A DNA stretch of 64,000 nucleotides. Origin: Paramyrothecium sp. XJ0827 (lineage: Eukaryota > Ascomycota > Sordariomycetes > Hypocreales > Stachybotryaceae). A program made the translations under genes and the position numbers. Below the pieces are notes generated by a model. The model made no database searches, had not been told where the DNA came from, and worked only from the letters and a program-made list of their open reading frames with translations. Positions 11,224-22,050 of this stretch are shown one piece after another. Position 1 is the first letter of the stretch. Each line of letters begins with the position of its first letter. Location of the stretch: positions 2,666,001 through 2,730,000 of the forward strand of contig JAJFPB010000008.1 in assembly GCA_020881915.1 (NCBI GenBank). The letters run 5' to 3'.

Positions 11224-12699
11224 CTATATCAACAAGAATAATGCGACGGTTGTAAGACTTGCCAGTAATGACCAGTTGCACACCAAGGCAGACACAGAGT
11301 CATCAAACCATTTAAAGCAAATGAAGTCTTCGGTCATGCCTTCCGTCCTGTTCACATATTCCTCCAATGCCGTGCAGTTCAGCCCGTGGCCCCTGTCACT
11401 GAGTCTGAAGGACTCCTTGACGACGCGGTTTGTGTCTATCAATTCTTGACTAGGTGGCTTATCGTCAGTAACGATCATAACAATGGCAAGAACTCTTTTC
11501 TCATGAAGAGATTTTAGTTGATCTTACAAGAAAGCTGTGCTTATATTTCCCTCCATATCAATCGATCGGATGTCTCTCGGCCAGTACCATGTCTGCTTGC
11601 CGTCGGCATCAAACAGTGACGAATAGGTCATATTATCAGTTGCATAGACGTGCAATCGAAAGTCTTTCCAATCTTGCGCTTGCTTCGGGAGTGTCACTGA
11701 AAGAACGTCCTCCCCATAAAGTGTCAGGTTTTGAAGGTTGTCGAAAGGTAAATTGATATCCGTGACGTTGGTCCAAAGCTCATTGACAAATGAGCCAACA
11801 GTGAGTTTTTCGAGTGTTGAGCTGCGTTCGAAACGCACATTGCCGCCATAAATGTGAATTTTGTTAACGTCCATGGATTTTGTATCAGGGCCACCCAAAA
11901 TTACCGTGATGTCTGAGCTGTGAAGAAATAAGGTAGGGATTTGGGTCCATCCAATCGTGACGTTCTTCACCGATGGGGGGAGGCTCAGTGGTAACTGTTC
12001 CTCAAAGCCAGGTCCAACTTCCCATTTGTCCTTCATCAGGGGGTTCAGAGGGTTCTTGAAGAATCCGTCAACGGATTCAACCTTGCCAATATCCCCAAAG
12101 GCGAACGCCGTAGCCGCGTTACCGCGAATCTGCGGCGTCCATCCTCTTATGCCATTCAGACGGAGATGCTCGAGGTTCTTAGCTTCGAGTTTAACATACC
12201 CCACGTACTCCAAGTTGGTGATGTCTAGTTGCTTCAGATCGTCCATTCTTCTTATGGTGAGAGACTCGTTGACGATTCTCAACTCTGGAAGTAGCACCTT
12301 TTCTAGACCCGCAAAGTTCCAGAAATACAAATAGCCGTTAATTTCCCGTAGAGTCCTGCTAGATAATGTGAAGGGCTCTCTTGAGGGACAGTCCGGATGG
12401 TGGTAAGGCCTGCATCCATCGTGCGCGATATAACCTTTGATTATTTCAACGCCATCGAGATTGATGCTTTCGCTGACATTTGGCGCCAACTCAACATTGC
12501 CCTCGATGGTGCGGCAGGCGTTACGCACCAGCTCGGCGTCGGATGCTGAGGAGATGGTGATATTGCCGGCGCAATTAACTTGCGCATGGGAGCTACCGCA
12601 GTCTGATTAGTTGTCTTGGTAGAAATGTGAAGCGGGCATGTCTCACAACTTCGTCAATGCAAGAAGGCTAATCACGCAGAGGTGTGCGCGGCCTAGCAT
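11224..12699 (-). CDS. Ecm33/Sps2-like GPI-type cell-surface protein (receptor L-domain)
   Basis: A 447-residue protein in three exons. Introns are 12593-12646 (GTGAGA...GGTAG) and 11450-11527 (GTAAGA...CCTAG). The ATG at 12697-12699 starts the signal peptide MLGRAHLCVISLLALTKFSH, split by the first intron, followed by a mature start near QVNCAGNITIS. The middle has leucine-rich strands typical of fungal Ecm33-family receptor L-domains: LREINGYLYFWNF, LEKVLLPELRIV, LKQLDITNLEYV, and many N-glycosylation sites. The C-terminus ends in a hydrophobic tail (LLASLTTVALFLLI), as in a GPI signal or membrane anchor. Family members act in wall organisation. The tail lacks the long Ser-rich stalk of yeast Ecm33, so the fit is to the family rather than to a true orthologue. 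Confidence 0.75.
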
Positions 12700-13394
12700 T
12701 GTGACAATCAGATGTGAAGATCAAATGTAACGATCAAATATGACAATCAAATACTGACTTGGAGACTCAACAGACTTCTGAAAGGGGAGCAAGTCATTAA
12801 TATAACCGTTGCAGGGGGCAGCACAACACAATCAAAGGCCATGCTCAATCTCAAGCGCCTCAGCGTCCAGAAGACGAAGCCTCGCATCCTGATTGGGTCA
12901 AGTACGAGAAGGCCTAGGCAGCCTCCATAAAGCTGCATGGACACGAGATGTTTATAACTTCGACACCAATAGCAGCGCGTCACTTCTCAAATATTGCTGA
13001 ATAATAATCCCCGCCCCTGCTCAGCCGCAGGATTTTTGGGCACTTGCATTCTGTGGCCGGTAAAAGCCTACTGCAAACTGGAAAAACCCTTGCAATTCAT
13101 TGGTGCTGATAGCCTATTATCCATTTGCTTAAATTAGCATCAGGAAGTACCACGAGTAGTCCAGTATAATGTATATATGAATGCGTTAAATCACTCTGCG
13201 ATTGCACTCATAACTATGATTGATATAGTACATAGGGACAATCCAATCACAGCATCCTGAGGTCTGAGGATAATGCATGATTTCAAGCAGGAGAATAACG
13301 TCGCACTGTCCAAGGAAAATTTTAATGCGATTGTGGCCCCTTCTTGACAAAGGCTGCTCATGTAAGTCCGGCCAGTCTCCATGGCCAGCCCCGG
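12700..13394. other. Spacer upstream of the Ecm33-like gene
   Basis: Promoter side of the reverse-strand gene at 12699. It includes a short run of repeated AACGATCAAAT/GACAATCAAAT-like units near 12700-12755. No gene was recognised. Confidence 0.4.
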
Positions 13395-13679
13395 CTAAAG
13401 CATATGGAAAGGACCATCCTTCCGGTCCTCATCCAACCATCGATCCAGCATGACTCCCGTCCCATTAGCCGCCTTGGACTTTTTCTGGTGTCGACGAGAC
13501 TTGTGGTGCTTCTTGGCTCGCGCTTTGGTTGTCACTGCTGCAGCAGAAGCACCGCCAGTAACCTATCAATCAGTGAGCAATTTGCCGACGATTTACTTCT
13601 TGCCCAAAGAGAAAGGACATCGCCTTACCTCGGGCTCTTCATCACATGCGTTTTTCTTCGTGTCAACCTGCTGAGCCAT
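13395..13679 (-). CDS. Small basic hypothetical protein
   Basis: Two exons joined across a clean intron at 13563-13628 (GTAAGG...TGATAG, phase 0) give 72 residues. The ATG at 13677-13679 has a good context (A at -3, GCT after). An ATG at 13788-13790 in the same frame would add 37 residues. The protein has an acidic start (CDEEPE), an Ala/Thr segment, a very basic stretch (KARAKKHHKSRRHQKKSK) that could be a nuclear localisation signal, and a C-terminal LDRWLDEDRKDGPFHML. No family was recognised. The open frame continuing through both exons and the strong splice sites are the main support. It may be a small nuclear or chromatin-associated protein, but that is a guess from composition. Confidence 0.5.
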
Positions 13680-14584
13680 GATTTTAGGCGAACGAATCGA
13701 GCTCTCGGGGAATTGAGATGGTAAAAAGATCTTGTAAAGAGACTTGAGTGCGTAGACTGTACTGTAGAACAAAGTGAATTGTTTTGTCATGGAATCCCAA
13801 GATTATAGAGCAGGCATGTCCGATATTTATCATACAATCTCACCACAGGCCGGTTTGAGGCGAGAAAGCCCAGTCCCCAACGAACTTCTCAATTAGAACC
13901 TATGAAAACTTTTGTGAACCTTTACTGAGGTTTCACGCGCCTCAAACTGATCATCCAATTTCCGAGCAGAGCATGACCTTCAACCATGTGCTCAGCAAAA
14001 GTTTTTTTACGTCCGGATCCAAGCATGATCTTGAGCTGGGCAAAGGTCCGAACTTTTGGGATCGAACTTTTGGAATTGGCTGTTCGCCAACGCGATTGGC
14101 CAGCCGCTCGGCCCACGTCAACCCCTGCATTTATGCTGTCTGTTTCTGGACTTTTGTGAACTTTGGTATCCATGCTTTCCGGGCAGCCACCCACAGCCGA
14201 TATTACTAGCTGTCCGCGAAGAGGTCCACTTTGGTCTGAATGACATCAATGACGAAAGACGCCTTTTCACGCCTGCAGCTAGACTACACCGTCACTTTCA
14301 CTCAGCATATAGATGTCCTCGTATCATTAACATGGTGCTAAGCTGTGACTGAGGGGCAAAGACGAGAGTAAGAGCCCGTATGCTAGGTGCCCGACGTAGG
14401 CTGTAAATTATCTATTGATGTTATGAAGTCCAACAGGTATGTTCACGACGTAAGCGCACCTATCTTGTAACGATGCCCGGCGTTTAGCCGTTCAGTAGAT
14501 ATGCTCTACGTATACCTTTATCACCCAAACCGAAACCTTCGCCGCACTTCTCTCCTTCGCTTTGAACCAACTAAAAGCCCCAAC
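13680..14584. other. Spacer
   Basis: Upstream flanks of the small basic gene (reverse) and the kinase-like gene (forward). Overlapping open frames at 13922-14352 on both strands show no recognisable protein. Confidence 0.4.
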
Positions 14585-15801
14585 ATGGCAAACACCAACA
14601 GCAATGATATTGAGTTGAACTGGACTGGTCAGAATATTAGCCATGAGTCTGCAATTAAGACTGTCAACTGGGTTGGGCTAGTCCAATATGCTATCGACCT
14701 GAAAGCACAGCAAGATGGCCAGAGCCCGGTGCATTGCGAACTCTCCTCGAAGTACAATTGAGGGGGACGCAATCTAGTTCGTCGTATTGATTTTCAAGAC
14801 GGTATCCGCTGGATTGTGCGGATATTACTCCCCGAGTATACGGATGAGTCCTTGGAGCAACTCTTAAGTGAGGTTCATACAATGGCGATCGTCCGCGAAC
14901 GGTCACATATCCCAGTCCCTGAACTCTACGCTTATGAGGCTAATACTAACAATATTGTGGGCGTTCCCTTTCTACTGATGGAATTCATTCCTGGCGATAC
15001 CATTATGGATTCTTTTGGTGGCTACGAGCTACATAGAGGCGAAATACCTGCGGAGCATAAGCGAAAGCTTCATGCTGCCATTGCAGATATCCAAGTAAGA
15101 CATATATCTTTATTCAACATGATTACTGATTAGTGAGAACGCAGGCCCAGTTATCAGGAATCCGATTTACTAAGATCGGACGTATCATGAAGGACTCAGA
15201 TGGGGCCTATTCGGTAGGACCAGTTCCTGGGATTGGAGGTCCATTTGATTCAGCAGCTCATTTTTTTATTGCTTGGGCTGAATCGGTCAAATTTCCGTTT
15301 AACGAAAAGACTATACGCCAAAGAACCCCTTCGAATTATATCGACGGAATCTTACAATCAATTGCGACATTCCCTTCAAAGTTAAAAGAACTTGCTCCTA
15401 CCATCAACCTCCATAAAGGTCCATACCCACTTTTCCACACCGACTTCTACAATAGCAATATGATTATCAACTCTGATTGTGATATCATTTCTGTCATAGA
15501 TTGGGAGAACGCTTTGGTGGTTCCTTGGGAGATGGTTGAGTTTGCAAAAGCTCTATCCATCATTCCCCCATTAATGGATGGACCTTTATACCGTGAAACT
15601 GAAGCAAAACTCCAGAAGTCAATAGAAAGAAAGGAGTATATTAAAATGGTTTCCAGTGCAGAAATAGCATGGGATCTGGATAACACTCTTTCTTTTGTAC
15701 TTGCCGACTCGAACATCCAACAACTTGCACATGCTATATGGCTTTATGAGTTTGATGGCCGGATAGGATTCTATGGGAAGGTTTTGGATCTGTTTAAGTA
15801 A
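14585..15801 (+). pseudogene. Aminoglycoside-phosphotransferase/choline-kinase-like protein with an in-frame stop
   Basis: The reading is a fungal APH-fold kinase. The catalytic loop is HTDFYNSN (near 15438), and the metal-binding VIDWEN follows about 15 residues later, with FLLMEFIPGDT marking the hinge region. An intron at 15095-15144 (GTAAGA...CGCAG) joins the two halves in phase. An in-frame TGA at 14759-14761 interrupts the N-lobe between SSKYN and GGRNLVRR. The protein reading continues in the same frame on both sides, and no intron of reasonable size removes the stop. A translation start after it would lose about 60 residues of the N-lobe. The gene is AT-richer than its neighbours by eye. 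Substrates of such fungal APH proteins are mostly unknown. It is probably a recent pseudogene, or a sequencing error. Confidence 0.7.
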
Positions 15802-16214
15802 TCTGTATAGGAGTTTTGCTCTAGCTAAACTATAACGTCGTATACCGCAAGCCGATGCAGTAAATCTACAGGTAAAATCAGGCCCATTGTGTTCTTTACA
15901 GATATCTGCACTGCTGACTTTTGATTGTATCTAAGGCTCTGGGTATTAGACCTCCCCGACCTCCCCACTGGATCAGTTCAATATATCTGTGTCCCTCATT
16001 AGTATTCTCAAAATTTGGGTCGTCTTAATAAAATCCTCAATTATGCTTCAAATTTAAAAGTAAAACTAGACTTTTAATAAGATAATTTTTTCTCTGTATA
16101 CTCTATAGTAATGTCTGCCTTTAGAAAGCTATGGACCCCATATAGCGTTGCCCAATGTGCGGGAGTTCAATATATAGTGAATCAAATTCAAGATGGTCTT
16201 AATGATCTAGCAAT
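15802..16214. other. AT-rich spacer
   Basis: Strongly AT-rich stretch, especially 16015-16110, between the kinase-like gene and the Clr5 gene. No open frame or repeat structure was recognised. It could be a decayed repeat. Confidence 0.4.
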
Positions 16215-18509
16215 CTAGCGAGTAACAGAGGTCGGAAATTTGTCATTGAACCCGATTTTATTGTCATCACTCAACCACAATCTTCTATGACGATCGAGAT
16301 TGGTACCACAGTCCCGGTGTGGTCCTGACTCAGGTTGCACCCCCTCGCCCTCTGTCTCCCGGGACTGGACAAGTTTACCTTGCAACACGTCGACTTCAGG
16401 GACATAACCGCGTTCGCGTAGCCATCTTTGGAACAGCTCCTCGAGGGGCTCGTCCAGTCGCCTCGTAGAAGGCGAGGACCCAATATTGACCAGGCAGACG
16501 AAGCACAGGGAAGGGTCCAGAAAGCCGTCTGTAATAGCTCGCGAGATCATGCCGTGAAACCTATGCCTAGGTTCAAGGATCTCTTGTGCCATTTGCTGCG
16601 CCGTCTTCAGCCACGATGTCGCTTCCTCGTGATACTTGTTCTTCAGATATAGCGCTGCAATCTGCATGGTGTTTGACAACGCCGCAGCCGACTTGGGCCC
16701 GTGGAGGCTTGAGCGTTGGATGTCGGCGTGCCTGCGGTGGAGCCATGTAAGGGCCCGGTCCCGCTGCTGCAGCAGCGCGTACGAATCGGCTATGCCCTGC
16801 AGCAGCTCCAGCCATTTCCCCAGCGCACCAGTGGGAGGGAACGTCTCTAGAAAACCCTCTAGCTTGATCAGAAATGACTCCAACTTGGTTATCTGCCCTG
16901 TTGTTGTGTAGAGATGCCGCAACTGCTCCCAGGAACACAGATATGCTTTCTCGAAATTCATAATCCCCCTTTTAGTCTCTATGATGTCCAGAAGTAGATC
17001 TTCAACATAGGCGCGTGGGATCAATCGTGGCAGACCCGCTGCATCCTGCCAGTCTGTCCTTTGGTACAAGTGAATGAGGTTGTGTTTCAGCAAGATGGCA
17101 TCCCCTTCATAGGAGACCCCGAGGCTTTCGACGAGTTGAATCTGTCGCTTCGACTCGGACTCTGCCTCCTCAAGATTGCCCTGCTCTACAGCAATCTCGA
17201 TAAGCTCACGCGTAATCCAGCGTGTGGAGTGGTAGCTCTGTTCGACGGAGGAAGAGAACTCCTTCAACAGGCCTTCTCTTGCGTTGAAAAGCATGTGATA
17301 GGCTTGGCCGGGTAGCATCTGCTTACGGTACAGCTTGCCCAGCCGGGCTAGGCTTTGCCAGGTCTTCTGATGCTCCATTCCGAGAGCTTCTTTGTGGTCC
17401 TGGTAGGACTTGTGCATGCGTGCTGTGGCTTCCTCGAAGTCGTTGTTCTCGATCGCCGCTTGGACAAATGCGTCGAGAGCCTTGATTGTCTCATGGTGAT
17501 CAGCAGATAACAGTGCCGTGAGTCCATCCAAGGTATTCATGAAGATGGGTTTGGCGCTTCGGTAGTCGCCCTTCCTTGTGGACTCAATCGCAGCCTTAGA
17601 ATCCGCCAGCAGGCGATCCACATCTTTGCCATTCCCAATCCAGAATGCCATCTTCAAAGCTAGCCGGGGGGCATCACTTGGCACGGAGTCCTCATCCTCT
17701 TTTGAAGCTGCAGAGCTAACCGATCGTCGGTCACTATCATAAGTCTGGTATGATAGTCCGGAGGGTGTGCCTAAAGAATGATTAGACAGGTAAAGAAGCT
17801 ATTGAAGAATGCATGTGGGATGTCTTACTAGCAATGGGAGAAGGGGGGCCCTCCGCAGGGGCTTGAGAAGTGTCGCGTGTAGACTCGTCGCGCAGGTGAC
17901 GTCTGACTTTGTCCATGGGGATTTGGTGCCCATCCAGTCGGAACATGGTTTCTTTCTTGGTAGCCCGGAAGCGTAGTTTGCCTTTTTTCTTTATAAACCT
18001 TGTCACCCGAGCTGGGAGGTTCTTCGTGAGACCCCAACTTAACAGCTTGTTTTTCCATTGCTGAGAGCTGGTGGTGGCATCTCCCGTTAGAAACTTTTTT
18101 TCTTTCGGACGAGGTAGCTTGTCAAGGGCGCGAAATCTTACCTGGCAGTGAATCCATGCTTGGTTTCCATGTATTCTCTCAGTTGCGGCAATGTCATGAG
18201 CGGATACTGCTTTTCAATTGTTTTTCTGTGCCTCGCCCATTCTTGCCGAGAGATACGCCGCGACCCATTGTGCTTGACGCCGTGGTTTCCACCAGGCACT
18301 GGTCGACGATTTGATTCCACCGCTGTTGCAGACGTCGGCGGGTATCCAGGTCCATCTGTTGTGTGGGTGTGATGAGGAAGAGCTGCTTCATCCCGTTGAC
18401 CAGAGCCGGGAACAGCCAGGCCATTACCCCAAACACTGAGATTGGAGACGAACTCATCCCACGCAGGGTCTACTGGTAGACACGGCTCCGAAAAGTGCTG
18501 GTGAGCCAT
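16215..18509 (-). CDS. Clr5-domain protein with TPR-like C-terminus
   Basis: A 720-residue protein in three exons with introns at 18068-18141 (GTAAGA...CACCAG) and 17771-17828 (GTAAGA...CTTTAG). The ATG is at 18507-18509. A Clr5 domain at about residues 85-145 is interrupted by the first intron: QEWARHRKTIEKQYPLMTL, then SSQQWKNKLLSWGLTKN. A basic segment follows (RFIKKKGKLRFRATKK). The C-terminal 490 residues are paired helices of TPR type, for example HQKTWQSLARLGKLYRK and AVEQGNLEEAESESKRQIQ, suggesting a protein-binding scaffold. The architecture (Clr5 plus TPR) is common in ascomycetes, but the function is not established. It is the second Clr5 gene in the window; apart from the Clr5 domain, the two proteins are not obviously alike. 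Confidence 0.85.
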
Positions 18510-19127
18510 TCAATTCGATAGGCTAAGTTCGGGTTAATATCGCCAGTGTCTACGCTGTCGGGGCATGCGAGAGATTCGGATCTTCGAGGCACCCTGAAAC
18601 CACATCAATAAGATTGAAATACCCACAGAAGAACAATTATGATCCTATGACGCCTTGCGAACCAAGTTATGCCACGCAGCTGAATTGCCACCAGCTAGTT
18701 CCAAAGATCCTGACAACCGCCCCCTGTCTTCTTCGGCCCGTGCGTAAGGCAACTTTCGCCTTGCATGTTGCGCCTCAGCTCCGCCGCGCTCCGCCCAAGC
18801 AATGCCCACGAGAGGGTTTCATCCGACCCTCCATGTGTGTCCGGAGCGCTAAGCACTCTTTGATCATGATTCAATCTCGCCGGATGCTGACTGATCAGCT
18901 TGCCGGTGACCTTGTGAGAGAAACTCCTTTTTTCGTGCGTCCGTGTTCCCTCGTCTTCGGACATACAATGTTCTGTGTTGAGAAACCTGGTTTATTTTTC
19001 GGCTTGCGCCTAGCCTTATAATTAATCATGTAGTTGCCAACACGAATTTTCTTTCGTGTGCTTCCGACTCTTTGTTCTTTTCCTCGCCAACCACTCCAAT
19101 ACAAAACACGCGTCAGAAGCCGCAACT
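18510..19127. promoter_or_regulatory. Divergent intergenic region between Clr5 gene and AAA gene
   Basis: About 620 bp between two diverging start codons, so both promoters should lie here. No clear TATA box was found. Small open frames on both strands look incidental. Confidence 0.4.
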
Positions 19128-21915
19128 ATGCCTTCCAGGAGATCGAAGAGAATCGCGTCAGCAAAGAATCGCGTCAGCACAAGTAATGACAGAGGTCCTG
19201 AATCAGAGAGTGCCAAGAATAATGAGGTCGGCTCACGAACTCAGACTGCAGCGACTGCATCCGTGGCCAAGTGTCCCAACAACAGCTCGCATTTATCGGC
19301 TCCTGACATTGCTCCGGAGCTGTCGTGGTTTCTGAATCACTGCATCACGACTGCAGAGGAACTCATCGAGCAGCCCTCTCGCTTGGTTATCGAGCGCAAA
19401 GGCACAGAATTGCCTTGTAAGCCAGCAAGTATTCAGGAAGAGTACCAAATACCTGAAGTACTCTACGAGAGCATCCGCAGGGTCGTTTCGGTTGTACCCC
19501 AAGGTCAGAAAGGAGGTTGGAAGAGCGGCCCAGAGGACACTTGCTATCGGTTCACGAGAGATTTCTTGCGACTCACGTTTGCGACAAGCCACCCCGGCAG
19601 CCATGCTCTCCTGACGGCCGTGGTCGAGCATTTTGCCAAAGACGTAGGTGCGGACATTGTCCGATTAGGCCTCGACGGCATTGGGACGTTGGCATCATAC
19701 CTCCTCCGCAATCAGAAAGACGGCACGATCATGTCCGACTCTGACGAAGATGGTGCCTTGCAATGTTTTTTCACGTTCGCGCCCAACACAAGCATGAACG
19801 TTTCATCAGAGAGTAATCCAAACAATCCAAGCAAAGCCGATCGCCCTCCGTTTCCATTTCCATTCGGGCAGCTGTTGTCACTACTGGCTAGAAAGCGATT
19901 GCGCAGACATCGCCCCGGGAATGAAGAGGATACCGAACCAACTAAGACTCGGCCACTCGTCGTTTACATTCCCGCTGTCCTCAAATTTTCTGAATCTCCA
20001 GTATACAGTCAAATCAGCAAAGAGATCTGCGCTGCCCTTAAGCATCTTGACCTCGATGGCGGTCGCGTTATTGTCATTGGAGGAGACGCGGCGGGTTTGT
20101 GCTCCTGCGTTAGTTGTAGCACTACAAACTTGGCATTGAGGGTGCCTTTGCGTTACTCTCAATCCTGCCGAGCCTGTCGTTTCGTCCAGGACGATTTCAA
20201 ATCCTTTCATAAAGGGCAGGGACATTCCAGCTCACATTACAGTCTCATTCGCACTTGTCACGCACTCCAATTTGGGACACGCCCATCGACTTGGGCGATT
20301 TGTGTTGCTCCTACGCAATCTGAATCACAGAAACGTTTACTAGACAGAGATGGACCGCTGTATCACGAGAAAACAAACACAGGTTTCATTAAAAAACTGC
20401 TGAGGCTCCGACATCCCTTGGAGCCCACCCGAGAACTATTATCTCCTTACTCTACCTGGGACATTACCAATAATGAGGTACTTGAGATTCTTAGAGAAGG
20501 TGTGCTTGACATAAAGACATGCGACATGATTGCTGCGGCTGTCGGGGATGAAGTTGAGATGCGTCATATTGAGCGTGCCATCATTGATTCCCGAGCCTTA
20601 TCACAGCTGGTTGCGAATTGGAAGGGAGGAGATGAGATAAGCGGATGGGATAACGCTTCTGAGCATGTGCGAAAGGCCATTGAAACGATTCAAGGTGATG
20701 AGAAGAAGTACGAGGAAGAGGGGAAGCTTCTGGACTCGATCGTTAGGCCTGGTGCGTGCAAAACTGAATATTTCCTACACAATGCCCAAGATTTTCGGGT
20801 AGCTAACAGACTTGCCAGATACGTTGACTGAAACTTGGGAAGACATGCATCTTGAGCCTAATGCAAAAGCAGTGGTGCAGCAACTGATAAAGCTCAACCT
20901 CACCGGCTCCAAGGCTTCGCATGGACTTCTCAAGAACAACCGGCTCGGTGGCCTGTTGCTCTACGGGCCTCCAGGAACTGGAAAGACGCAGCTTGCCCGC
21001 GTGCTCGCCAAACAGAGCAACGTGTCCATGATCCGCGTGTCCGCAGCCGACATAAGGAGCAAATGGGTCGGAGAAACCGAGAAATCCATCCAAGGGCTAT
21101 TCAAGCTCGGCCGCATGCTCTTCCCCTGCATCATCTTCATCGATGAGGCCGACGGGCTACTCGCGTCTCGTTCAGAGCAAGACCGCAACTGGGAGCGAAA
21201 CTATGTTAACCAGTTTCTACAAGAGATGGACGGGCTGGCACGGGAAGCAACGCAGCCGTTCATTATCTTGGCCACGAACCATCCCGAGTTCTTGGACCAC
21301 GCCGTCTTGCGCCGCGTCCCATCGAAGCTTTACCTTGGCCTGCCGTCGCAGGAGGCCCGTATTCGCATCTTGTCAATTCTACTTCAAGAGGAGCAGGTCG
21401 ATCCAGGCATCGATATTGGAGCTCTGGCAAACCGTACTCGCAGATACACCGGGTCAGACTTACGGTCTCTCTGCATTCAAGCAGCACTCATAGGCGAAGA
21501 CGAACTCGTGGCTCCGACTGATGGATCTGCCATTGAATGGAAGCGTGTGCTTAAAAACGAGCACTTCCTTAAAGCAATGGACACCATTCATCCTTCCGTA
21601 GGAGAAGATGCGTTTGGATCATTGAGGAGATTCGCTCGTGATTTCGATCCGCCTGGCGAGAAATCAATTCGTGGCGAGGCCGCGATCTCACCTGGGCTTA
21701 AGCTATCGGGCCCAAGGACACTGCCACTTCTGGAGGCTCCTCCTGTTTCAAACATAGTTTCAAAGCGAGGCAGCAGCCAACTAATCAACGGAGACATAGC
21801 GGAGCTCGGGACCAAAAAACGAAAGATGGCGAGCGCAACGACCATACGAATGGGAGGGGAGTTGATCAAAGAGCTCCCGTATTCGAATCTAAATAGCATA
21901 ATGACAGAACAATAA
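19128..21915 (+). CDS. Large protein with Msp1/ATAD1-type AAA ATPase domain
   Basis: A 906-residue protein in two exons. The intron at 20752-20818 (GTGCGT...TTGCCAG, with CTAAC before the acceptor) joins the frames. The ATG at 19128 starts MPSRRSKRIASAKNR, a possible nuclear signal, and LGTKKRKMAS near the C-terminus is another. Residues 1-540 form a long extension of unrecognised fold. The AAA module starts near residue 550: Walker A GPPGTGKT at about 590, Walker B IIFIDEAD at about 645, sensor 1 ATNHP, and VLRRVPSKLYLGLP, the Arg-finger region in the form seen in Msp1/ATAD1, katanin and spastin-like ATPases. It should be a hexameric protein-remodelling ATPase. The long N-terminal part and basic motifs argue against a simple mitochondrial Msp1. 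The substrate is unknown. Confidence 0.85.
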
Positions 21916-22050
21916 TACTAGACAAAGACTGTTGTTGAGGCCTGTAGTTCAATTAATACGAACAATCACTTGTTGCCATACTCGAATAGCCATCATTCAA
22001 ACTAAAAGAAATAGGTTCCAGACACAGTTCAAGCAGATGATAACCAGGTT

